This document shows, one piece after another, positions 1-42,713 of a stretch of 64,000 bases of DNA. Each line of letters opens with the position of its first letter. Position 1 is the stretch's first letter. The position numbers were made by a program, and so were the translations under genes. The notes beneath the pieces are model-generated. The model did not search any database, was not told the origin of the DNA, and saw only the letters and a program-made list of their open reading frames with translations. Source of the stretch: Glandiceps talaboti (lineage: Eukaryota > Hemichordata > Enteropneusta > Spengelidae); contig NC_135558.1 in the NCBI RefSeq assembly GCF_964340395.1, forward strand, positions 17,412,771 to 17,476,770, in the 5' to 3' direction.

Positions 1-175
<175 letters not shown>

Positions 176-197
176 GCACATATTTATTTGTTTTTAG

Positions 198-10611
<10,414 letters not shown>

Positions 10612-11194
10612 TGATAGGCTACTAGTGAGAGTTATAATTATAATATCAAGATTTGACCCGGGCCAAGGTACTGTGACCCAGGTCGGAACTTATTCCGTCT
10701 CAGATCAAGTTTCTGTTTTCGATGTATACTTTTCCATGATCAGTGCACTATGAACTTCTTGTACATAACCAGTAATAGAGTTATATTGTATAGATTTATT
10801 GGACTAGCAAGGTAAAATATTCGTGACGGTGATTTCCGATGCGAGTCTCAAACGAAAAAGCTGTCTCATGTGAAATAATACGGTGTTTAAAGAATAAATG
10901 CCAAAATTTATGTTAATTCCAATAACATTGTGTTAAAAGAAAATTGTCGTATGGATAATCGTATGCAAATGAGGTAATTAATATGCAAATTATAAGATTT
11001 AAAGATATCAAACAATGTTATCTCAGTCATAATTTAATTTAATTTAATTTAATTATTTCAATGTTTAAGAATGTTGGATTACATGAACTTTTTCAAATTT
11101 GAATTGTCATCTCCAAACCACCATCAGATTATTGATTTTTTTATTATGTGTTATGTAAATTTAAATGAAGATTACTACTAGAAAGTTACCAAAT

Positions 11195-11325
11195 ACAGAT
11201 GTCCACCAAGCATTTTTGAAATCTAGAGAAAAATTGGTTTTAGAAAAGTAATGTTTCATTTGGTACCTCATTTTGGTACCAATTGGCTAAAACTCAGGGT
11301 CTGGCTCATGGAATATATACTTAGT
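11195..11325 (+). repeat. Degraded third copy of the arm's outer end, inside the inverted-repeat spacer
   Basis: Contains ATGTCCACCAAGCATTTTTGA, a paired GGTACC motif (TTTGGTACC...TTTTGGTACCAA) and CTGGCTCATGGA in the same order and orientation as the outer end of the right arm (13390-14560). Similarity is clearly lower than between the two arms. This indicates that the arms belong to a dispersed repeat family with an older insertion at the same locus. Confidence 0.75.
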
Positions 11326-11753
11326 TCACGTTATATGCACGTTTGGGATTAATGTATGGTCGCCCTCTTGTGGTGACCATTTGATTACCCACGCTTTCGC
11401 ATGATATTTACCCTGTTTACAGCTTTGAAATGAATTTTGATTTTGGGAGCAAATGGTGATTTGATAAATCATTATAACTTTTGCTCAATTTTTTAGAGGG
11501 TTCCTTTAATTTAAACTTAAGTTCATTTGTTTTCTACAACATCTGTTCTATTTTGTAATATCAAAAGCGCAGTTATAAAGACTAAATATAAAATAAAGGT
11601 AAAAACAACAACAACAACAACAACAACAACAATAACAACAACACCATACCGGTTAAATAGCGACAAAATGACTGAAAATGACTACATAATAAACCATATA
11701 TAATATGTTCATATTAGTTTATGTATGAATTATTAGATAAATGAATGAATGAA

Positions 11754-13463
11754 TGAATATTGGAACGTGTGGAATATTTACAGTGGAGACGGAGACGATC
11801 ACAGCATTTTGTTTTATCTACTGTACTATAGGTATTTCAAATGTAGATTTTTTTGTAGATCCTGGTGTAATCACACTTAGTTCTTTACAAATCAACTAAA
11901 GTATATTTTGAATTAATCCTTGGTAAACAGTGGGTCATTTCACTGCTGCCGAACATATTTGAAAATGGAGTTCATGTTCAACAAACTCCGTCATACCATT
12001 TCAGATCTCTGAGTAAGCTTGTAATGTTACAGCCTTAGCCTAGTTGTTAGCTTGATTTGGCGGCATACGCGTCATTGATAGTTTCATCAAATTTAAAGTT
12101 ATTAACAATTTACACTCGACTTTGAAAGCTCTCGTCATATAAAAAAATCTGAAACAGGCATTATCACAAAAACTGGGAAAGAATTGAATCTGGCACAGAC
12201 ACGCTAGTCAAAGCAAAACTAAACAAAACTAAAATACAACGAGATCAAAGTGATCCTAACATTGATATCCTTGTATCATATTATTAGAGGACCGGTAGAC
12301 AGAAACACCAATCATTTAACATCTGGAATACAATTCAAGCAACTGATCTGAGGAAGAAAATATTCGATGGCTCAGTGCAAAACAGACGTAACAAATTCAA
12401 AAACGTACAAATTCGACGTCAGGAATGATCCCATTGGTGACTTTAATATTTTCTTTATATTAACACAAGTGTATTCTTTTGTGTGAAATCGGGACCTGAG
12501 TGAGTCGTTCAAGTTGTGAACAGCCTTGTGAGATTACTAAAGCTAGTAACTGGGAATGTTTTTTAATGGGAACATTTTCCTTTACAAAAGTGTTCAAAAT
12601 GAAAAACAACCCAAAGATCTCCCAAGGGACTGTGCCAGTGTAGGTGTTTCCGTGTAAACGGTGTAATATCATCGTCAGTCGATTTACTGTATATTTTAAA
12701 CTGTCACATGAAAATACATTAAAATGAATATGATATTGTTGATTTGTTAACGTTTTATTCGAAAACATCAAAACTAAAACTGAAATACAAGCACAAAAAT
12801 CTCTCTAGGGACTTGTGCAAGTCTAGAGGTTTCCATGTAAACAGAAAAAAACTATCTATTTTATTGGTCTATGTCGGTTTATTATATCGTGTAAACACAA
12901 AAACGAATATGATATGACGTCTTTGGTCAGCAATATTTGACTGACAGGTATAATATCCATTGATTATACAATGTAACAAAGTTTAATGAAAAGAATAGAC
13001 TTTTCCGATTTGTTGCGTACTGTACCGGTGAGTGCCCTGCTGAACCTATCATTGAGCTATCGATTGCATGGTTTTAAGTCGGGGTCAAATTCACAATTTA
13101 CATTCCCACAGAGCTTTGTCATTCACGATTCACGCATTTAATTTCTAAGCATTCACCATTCACGTTCGAAAATAACGATTATTCACCAATAACGCAATAT
13201 CAGTAATAATATGTCATAAAAATCCTAGGGAAGAGTAATTCTTATTAGTGTAGGAAATAATCAGAAAAAACTACCTAAGTATTAGTGGTAGAGCCAAGGA
13301 CCTAGAATATAGAGTTGGAATTTTAATCATTGTGCTGTATTTATGCATAATATTAAAAAGTCGCATAATTTCTAAAAGCTACTCATTTTGAATGTCCACC
13401 AGGCATTTTTACCTCCCATAAGGGTACGGGAGGTATTAAAAGGGGAAGGTGTGTGTGTGTGTG

Positions 13464-13520
<57 letters not shown>

Positions 13521-14584
13521 GCCTGTCTGTCTGTGTCATCATTTTCTAAAAATCGGCTGGCTCAATTGTAATGAAATTTGGGATATATAATTTGTACGGT
13601 AATAGCTAGACCTGATTAGGTTTTGAGCCAGATCAGTTAAAGTTTAATTAGAGAAATTTGCATATTAATGAAATCAACTAATTACGCAATATCTTAAGAC
13701 TGCATACTTCAATTTCATTATAATTTAGTTTATTCGTTAAACGTAACAACATACATTTGTCCTATAAAATTCGTTGATGTATCTTACAGCGTTAATGAAT
13801 AATTTGCATAATTAATGATTTTTGGTAATTAGGCAATATCTTAAGAATACATGCTTAAAATTCAACATAATTTAGTACATACATTAACCATAAGAAAACA
13901 CATGTCCTGTCAAGTTTGTTGATGCACCGTACAGTGTTAATGAATAATTTGCATAATTAATGATTTTCGGTAATTAGGCTATATCATAAGAATATATACT
14001 TCAATTCCAATATAATTCAGTACACACGTTAACCATAACAATCACATATGTCCTGTAAAGCTTGTTGGTGTACCAAAAAGACTGCATACTTCTATTTCAA
14101 TACAATTTAGTACATACGTTAACCATAACAAAGCGGATATGTCCTATAAAATCTTTTATATAGCTTAGTTTTAATGAAAAATTTGCATAATTAATGATTG
14201 TAGGTAACTAGGTTGTATCTTAAAAATGCAAGCTTCAAATTTCGTATAATATGATACGTACATCAACCATAATAATACGCACCTGTCCTATGAAGTTTGT
14301 TGCTACAACTTTTTCCTTTAATAAGTATTTTGAATAATGAACGATATTCAGTACATTAACCTAAGAAAGCACGCTTGTCCAAAAAACAAAGCCTGTTACC
14401 AGTTTTTTTTAGTTTAATGAGTTATTTGCATAATTAGTGATTCCCTTACGGGAGGCATTCAGTTTAAATCTGGTTGATATTAGAATAGCATTATACATCA
14501 CTGGTGAAAATATCGTTTGGTACCACTTTTTGGTACCAATAACCTGTCTGGCTCATGGACTAGTAGACCGTCAGGAAAATCATA
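11754..14584 (+). repeat. Right arm of the giant inverted repeat, carrying a 1.06-kb insertion
   Basis: Complementary to 8564-10325 from TGAATATTGG at the inner end to GGAAAATCATA at the outer end. The arm is interrupted at 13411-14475 by an unrelated element. The outer end is about 300 bases before the first visible tyrosine kinase exon. A conserved 80-codon frame (9380-9625 plus and 12460-12771 minus) is present in both arms, but resembles no family I know. Confidence 0.95.
13411..14475 (+). mobile_element. Non-autonomous element with hairpin ends, CTGT microsatellite and internal tandem repeats
   Basis: Inserted precisely into the right arm; the left arm keeps the empty site (CATTTTTGATATT). 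The 5' end folds as ACCTCCC...GGGAGGT. A GTGT/CTGT array follows (13450-13535), then about five diverged tandem units of roughly 130 bases, each with TTTGCATAATTAATGATT and GGTAATTAG. The 3' end is CCCTTACGGGAGGCATTCAG followed by TTTAAATCTGG. At most a 2-base TT duplication flanks it. Architecture resembles small non-autonomous Helitron-like elements with core repeats, but the class is not proven. Confidence 0.75.
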
Positions 14585-14882
14585 GTTTGCAAGTCTATCT
14601 TAGAAAAACCGAAGGTTCAACTACTAGAGTAACTATGTGATAATAAAAAGCAAATTTAATTTACGAAGGAATTGTCATGTCCACTGATCATTCCCAACAA
14701 CATTGATAAATGATCAATACGAATTCTAGTTATATGCGAAATATATGCTGTAAAGTTTACTGACCTTTCAATCAAAGTAGAGCATACTATGGTCAAAATT
14801 GGAATTTTTAAAATTATGAATACGTCAGCGGTAATTCAACCCTGTTATCAAGATCATCTTCATCTTATTATCAACTTTACAG

Positions 14883-19786
<4,904 letters not shown>

Positions 19787-20259
19787 AATACATTTCAAAA
19801 CTTATTCGTCAAACATTAGTTAATTTACTGAATGTATTGTATAGTATTGAATTTTTTATACAGAGGATGGAATATTTGGAGTGATTTGTACTATTTAAGA
19901 TTTTTTAATCAATCACATCAGATTCTGTATTTGTAATGTTTCTATGCCATATATACTCGTCATCATTAGTAGCTCAGATCTTCACGAGATTTTTTTTCAC
20001 TTCAAGTCAATCATTGAATTTTATGATAGTAGTATATTGTATCATGCGTACAACATGTAGTTGTATTAGCTCAATCAAAAAGTGTACTTAATTATTACAG
20101 ATTTAAGAAAAAAAATAATTGTTAACACATATGTTTTGGTGTCTTGAATTTTTTTCAGAATATTTCACAGATTATATTTCCATTTTCCAGATATGGGTTG
20201 AAATATTATATCGTTGGTTTTTCAATAATAATGTTATATAGGTTCTTCTAGAAAAAAAA

Positions 20260-20605
20260 TTGTTCCAACTAGTTTTTTCACGCCGACCCTAAACTTTTTG
20301 TACGTATTCGAGAGAAAAATAATAAAATCGCGAAAATTGTGTGAAGTCTCGCAAGAAATAGTGGATGCGAAAACTGACATCAACTTAAAAAGACAATATA
20401 AAACTGTTCTTCCAATCTGTAACGGCTGTACATCTCAAAGGGAAGAATCAATAACGCAGAGACCATATGGAAAACAACGGAAAACATAACTACCTGAACT
20501 AGACACTCACATCTGAAAAAGTATATTCATAAAAATAAAATGAAAAATCTACCTACCCCACCTATTCTAAAATTGAGTGTAATCGGATCCATACAAAATT
20601 TGTTT
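20260..20605 (+). mobile_element. Dispersed repeat with conserved short open frame, copy 1
   Basis: Matches 45691-46042 over about 330 bases. Both copies encode the same peptide core, with VSQEI-DAKTDINLKRQYKT and VLPICNGCTS, in a frame beginning near an RIRE/FERK segment. The right end keeps CCACCTATTCTAAAATTGAG; the left inverted end is poorly preserved. Confidence 0.75.
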
Positions 20606-21448
20606 GTTAGGCCCTACTAGTTAGACCTAGTATATTTTTAAAAAGCATCCTGTTGCATGGGGTAGGATAGTATTTTAAGGATTTGAACTATTAATTAGAA
20701 TCCAATTCATTATAAGAGGACTTACATTTATGAAGATTTTTGTGAAGTTATACATATCCAATTAATAGACTGAAAAGTTTTACTTTAAAATACAAAAAAA
20801 TTAACTTTCTATGTTTAGATTGATTTTCAGGATACTGTAACTGATAAATGTTGATTTTAATACTTGCTATTTTTATCTTCAAATAAAATATATTTGTGTC
20901 TGTAAATTTCTGTTCGATGGTGTCAGTCACTCCTTTGAGCCTCAGAGTGCTGTAATGGGGACTACTTTTTCAGAATTTCTTTTTCTTACTAGATAGATAA
21001 AGTTGCCTTTGTGTTACACCGTGTAGTTTTGACTCGTATAATTGTTGAAGCATGCATGACCATGGCCACCTAGTGAACACACCCTAACGGCATACCACCA
21101 ATTCACGATTTGTTGACAAATGTGTAAAATCAGCTAAGTAATGTTTCCATGGAAACGGTATTATCTTTTCATCATTTCATCAAGTATCGATATGCACAAA
21201 ATATTGCATTATTTCAAATGATATTTTTATTTGGATTTGATTCACAAAAAAGTCCACGTAAATTGTTACTTGCATGAAGTATACGAAGACATGATATCTT
21301 TATTATAATATTTAAATGAGTAATATCTTAATTAATAATCCATACTAAGTTTAATATAACAAAGTATGGCTGCAAATAATGATTGTTTTATACCAAGCAA
21401 TAAATTAGTAAAGTTGAGGAATTAGTGTACATAATGCCATAAAAACTA

Positions 21449-21499
21449 GACAGACAGACAGACAGACAGACAGACTGACAGACACACACACACACACAC

Positions 21500-21567
<68 letters not shown>
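21449..21567. repeat. CAGA and CA microsatellite
   Basis: CAGA units with a CA block (21483-21501) in the middle, in the spacer between the kinase and STRA6-like genes. Confidence 0.97.
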
Positions 21568-21568
<1 letters not shown>

Positions 21569-22037
21569 TAGATCATAGATAAAGTGAATAAAATATGAAA
21601 TCTTACTACAAAAGTTGTGATCGGAGAGAGACTATAAAATACCGAGAGTAGTTTCTGGAGTAACCCCTATTGAATTAGCGCCCTCATAAGCTGAGATATA
21701 ACTTGACGCTTAAATGAACCGTCATCGCATCTTTTTTAAGTACATGTACTACTATATCTCGTATAGCCATCGACAAGGAGGATAACATGTACAACGAGAG
21801 ATATGGTGTAATCTGATTCATTTGTAGCGTATTCAAGATGGGGAACTTTATCACAATACGGTAGTTCGTATAATTTACCAGCTGAGAGAAAAGATTATCA
21901 AAATGAATACTAGCATACAAAATCAACTACCCAAGAAATTCGTTACGTTAGGGGAGAGGAGGTGGGGAAGACTTGTGTTTCAGCCAACGATATACGTTGG
22001 AAACTTTGGGAGCAGATGGTGGTGGTGGTGGTGGTGA

Positions 22038-22071
<34 letters not shown>

Positions 22072-23431
22072 GGTAGTGGTGGTGAGCATAGTATGTTAAA
22101 GTACACAGATCTCTTCTTCACTGTTCAGTGAAAGATTGTTTATTGTTAGTATAAATATCAGCAAGTCTTCATTTGTAATTAAAAAACAATAACGCCGAAA
22201 AATGCTAAAAACTGGATCGTGTCCGATTTAATGAATATGTGATGGTTTCTACAATACATTCGTTACTTGTAGAGCAAAGTCTGTGTAAACTTGAAGAAGT
22301 TAGATTTTTATTACACAGTTGTGTTGAAATTAAAAATACTCGCGAGAAAATATGAATTAATCATTCATTCATTCATTCATTAGAAATATTTATATGAGAA
22401 CATAACATGTTGTAATTAATATTGACATATGGAAGGTGATCGAAAGTGATGACACAATATGCACAATTGATTGAACACAATTCAATCGTTGATGGCGCGG
22501 TGAGTTTCCACTTTATATAATAGCGCCACCAACGGCCATGCCTTACAGTTTGAGGATGCATTGAACTGTCAAAGCAAGGCATCGGACATTTAGATATTTT
22601 GAATAATTTTTCCTTCACCGCTAAACTTTGTACAAATAGAGCCAATCAGCTCAGTTAAAATAAACACCGAATGCAAGATACAAAATACCATATACCAAAT
22701 ATCTTGTAACATATTTCGACTTTCGGTGGTTCTTCAAATTGTATTGACTCGCGCTCTTTACAAGGGAAGCCGGGTTTTTTTCAAAATGAGTCATACATCG
22801 TATTAACAACTGAATTCTTAAATATTCTCAAATCTGATAGATAAATATGATAAGATTACAAAAAGGTACTTTTTAATTAAAATTGTATTATAACTATCAC
22901 ACTAGGTTTATTTAAATTCATTGACATATAGTATAAAAATATCAGGAATTATTAGTACAATTTTGTTTAATAACATAACTAAGAAACTGAAAGTAGAAAG
23001 CGTCAAAAGTCCGTGTCGAACGCAAATAAAAAAAATAAACTAATGAAAACATGAATGTACAAATTGATAATGTGTTTTAAAACGGTGAATCTAAACTAAC
23101 ACTTTTTTTTTAACATAATGGTTTTATTTCTAAGTCATTTGGACATTTTTCCTGCAACTTCTACTCGTGCATAAACTGTAAGAGTCGAGTATGGACAAAT
23201 TTTTGTCTCGATGTGCGTAACATGATACAGGTCCTATTCTGTTCAGGCGTGTTGTTTTTTGATATGCAATTTTTTGGTTGTTGGAAATGTTAGGTTCACA
23301 AAAAAAGAAGCCTCGAGTTGACTCAGTTCAGCACGGTCGCAAAGAAATTAGCCTGTCTACGTCACGGTCGCGTCACTAGATCTGACTAAGCTGTGAAATG
23401 AGAATTGCGTAGTTGCAGATCCAGCTAGCGA

Positions 23432-23557
23432 TGTAGTACAAGGTACGCCGTGACGAATCGTCCTGACCCACTGGCATACCCCCTTCCAGGAGCAATTAAT
23501 GCCAATGATGAAGAGAGCAGCTAACGGGCAGCTGCGCCACACGACGTATCTTACAGC
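23432..23557. mobile_element. Small palindromic MITE, family with CACGACGTATCTTACAG ends, copy 1
   Basis: Ends TGTAGTACAAGGTACGCCGTG and CACGACGTATCTTACAG are inverted versions of each other. The interior shares the same layout (CC...TTCC) with the copies at 27035 and 50692. Confidence 0.75.
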
Positions 23558-24257
23558 TTTACAGGCTAGAAGAACTACAGTAAAGGTAAGTTTAGTTTAG
23601 TTTAGTTTAGTTTAGTTTACAGTTGAATTTCAAATGAAAGAAATAGTCATTGCCCAAACGACATTTGGTGTAAATGTTGAATTGAATGAACTGTCCTTAT
23701 AGTCAGATTCTGACCCCCTGAACCTTTACAAAAAAATCTGACCCCTGACCTTTAACGACAACACAGACTTTTACCTTGTAATGTACCTTAATGTTTTTGT
23801 ATGGTTACGTAATAACCGTTTGATATAACAAAATCCTAAATCTGTCATATCTTGTATACGGAAAGAATCCATTTTGGATCTTTGGGGTAAATTTTAACTC
23901 CCCCCCCCCCCCACTCCATCCTCAATTATATCACATGATCAACGAATTATACTGGGTAGGAATTTCATCCTACAAACTACCAAATGTAGTAAACTGTTGA
24001 TGCTAATCATGTGACAAATTGAGAGATTAATTCCCATTTTTTAACATCAAACTTCCACATCTCCTCTAATAACTACTTTAATACAATTTATATGGCACTC
24101 TGTGGGAAACGCTAAATTCAAAATTGTCATCGGTTCATTGATTGGCTTATGGTGGCGTCACACAATCCATGTTTTCGTTTTCACTGATTGGTTAAAGTTT
24201 GCCCATGACGTCATCTGAATTCTTCATTTCATTGGCTAGATTACATGATTGACGTTT

Positions 24258-40183
<15,926 letters not shown>

Positions 40184-40212
40184 AGTGGTGGACGATCGCT
40201 TGCCCAATTTAC

Positions 40213-40222
40213 GTCACGTGAC
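40213..40222. promoter_or_regulatory. GTCACGTGAC box upstream of the STRA6-like start
   Basis: A perfect 10-base palindrome 30 bases upstream of the ATG (40183, minus strand). It matches the E-box/CLEAR consensus bound by bHLH-ZIP factors (MITF/TFE, USF, MYC families). The same core is found upstream of both lectin genes. Function is inferred from sequence and position only. Confidence 0.45.
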
Positions 40223-40330
40223 TAACACACTTACAACGACCATAAACAATAGGACCCTGAGGAGAAACATAAAATCGTGTTAAAATACCTTAGCTGTCAT
40301 GAAGGGAAACTCCCATCCCTTAATGAGGTG

Positions 40331-40343
40331 GGGTCAAAGGTCA
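40331..40343 (+). promoter_or_regulatory. DR1 nuclear-receptor element (GGGTCA A AGGTCA)
   Basis: Two AGGTCA-type half-sites in direct repeat with one-base spacing, about 150 bases upstream of the STRA6-like start codon. DR1 sites are bound by RXR-containing dimers, HNF4 and COUP-TF. Whether it is used is not shown by sequence. Confidence 0.5.
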
Positions 40344-41317
40344 ATGCACTTTCACCTTTACACGTACTGTATTGACAATGACCATGTTGATTCAATTTGA
40401 CAATACAGAGTGATAATATGTGTCCAACAAACATAATATTAGTTCTATATGAAAGAGTTTCGATGCGTTTAACACGTTTTCGCCAAAGTTTTGAAAAAAC
40501 TTAGTGTATTTTCTTTTAGTTTTGTCTAAAATCATGTTGAAGTATGCCAAAACTTACAGAAAACGAGAGATTTTAAACAATTTTTAAATTACGAAAATGC
40601 ATGAGACAGCACAGAATTGTAATATTGTGGAAATTTTATGGGACATTTGACGCAGACTTGGTACATTCATCGAGTTCCAAATGTCGAAGTTGTTTTAAAG
40701 TACCCGGCAAACCGTCCCAATTTTATCTTTCTATTTTTACGACATTGTCGGTTTTACGACTCATCAGTTTTACGACATGCTTGAGATCCTTTGTTCTTGT
40801 GGTCATAAAGGGGGCCCATACCCTTTCGACATAATTCAGTCACACTACACTATTAAGTATCACATGTACTACAAGTTACACACCAAATACACCAAATCTC
40901 CTACAGGGTTTTGACATAACCTACATCTATGACGAAACTTGCTGGTTGAATCAGCGTTGTTCCTAAATTGAAACTAATCGGGTGATATTTCAGCGCCGCC
41001 ATTTTAACACATCACTTGCGCCTAACCACCATTCATTATGTGAGCGACCTTGCTTTGACAACCATAGTTCAACGTAGGTTAACCAATTAACACATTCTTT
41101 TACTTTTGGGGGTGGGGTGGTTTTTTTGAGCCAATTTAGTTCTCATGCTACAAAAACGATTTTACTTTTAACGGATCTGTTTTGTACCCCTGTATACAAA
41201 TATTTGTAAAAAAAATAAAATAAAATCGTCAAATTGAGAAAATTGAAGAATTTCTGCTATAGTAAATACATGGCACTAAAATAAAGTGTCAACAAAACAA
41301 CAGTTTTTTTACTCACA

Positions 41318-41475
41318 ACATACTGGCTTTATATTCATAGCACTAGATACTACTACATACTGGCGTTGTATTCATAGCACTACATACTACTACATACTGG
41401 CGTTGTATTCATAGCACTACATACTACTACATACTGGCTTTGTATTCATAGCACTACATACTACTACATACTGAT
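41318..41475. repeat. 37-bp minisatellite, about 4.2 copies
   Basis: Unit begins CATACTGGCGTTGTATTCAT and continues AGCACTACATACTACTA. Four copies in direct tandem with one or two differences each, and a partial fifth. Confidence 0.95.
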
Positions 41476-42446
41476 TTGAAATTCATTGTGCTGTCTAAAA
41501 CAATTTTCAATTTTGCCAATATCCTTAGTGGGACTGTTTCTGAGGCCTAACTAAAATAATTTAGCTTTTTATCCTACATTGAACTATTGATCTCATCACT
41601 AAGCATGCATTGCTTTGGCGATGTCGAACCCAAGGTCTTTGCCTTTCGGCAAGAAAGCGTGACTTGGTTGTATGTGTTCCCGGCCTTTACAACCGTTAGT
41701 AAATCCTCTGCTTCGGGTTACGCCGGGAAACAACAGTACAAGGATTTAAACAGTCTTTCAAATGTATTTAGTAGATGCAAACGATAGAGTCATTGGAGTT
41801 TATCTACAACAATCCGATTACATGGCTATAAAGTTCGTCTAATGTGCAACTCCAAACTTTGTACCTAAATCTTTTGACAAACGCGCTTTTCGCTCTAGAT
41901 AATTGCGACACGAGAGAGAGGACTCCGACACATCTTGTCCTTCATCTCTTTGCTAAGAAGACGTATTGAAGTCCTTAACCAGAAATAATAAAGGTCAAAG
42001 TTGACAGTAGTACCAGTAGTTATAATTATGCACCATCACTCAACCTGATCCAGGTTAACCTTAGAGTGATCACGTGACGACAGGCAGTGTATAAGTATTG
42101 TCTAACTCAGTGGTGGTAAAATGTAGTGACTGTAGAAAACAAGAATTTCTGAAGAGGGCTTTTATACCACATCAACAAAGAGGCGACCGGCAATTTAGTT
42201 ACTTGCATTGAATTTGTATTGTTCAAGTTCAACCTTGCATTTAATTCATAATAGTGCATGCACCACGTACCGGTATGACCTCGTCCTCTGCCCGTCTCTA
42301 ACTAGACCTGAAACTGAGGTCAATTATCCCGGCATCCCATCCGACGACTCGTACCTATTGCCGCCGTAAAATTCGTGCGGTATCCTTGAACTGTACTTTT
42401 ACGAGTAACAGAAAATGATAACGGCCAGACAGAAAGACAGGTAGAC

Positions 42447-42713
<267 letters not shown>

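Larger units (their letters stand above)
19787..24257. other. Intergenic spacer between kinase and STRA6-like genes
   Basis: AT-rich non-coding sequence between convergent genes. It holds a dispersed repeat with a conserved mini-frame (20260-20600), CAGA/CACA microsatellites (21449-21567), a GGT/GAT array (22016-22083), a small palindromic element (23432-23557) and a poly-C tract near 23900. No other gene is supported. Confidence 0.7.

Noticed and set aside
41318-41475. Regularly spaced repeats resembling a CRISPR array
   Set aside because: Units are contiguous 37-bp tandem copies without unique spacers, in a eukaryotic genome.
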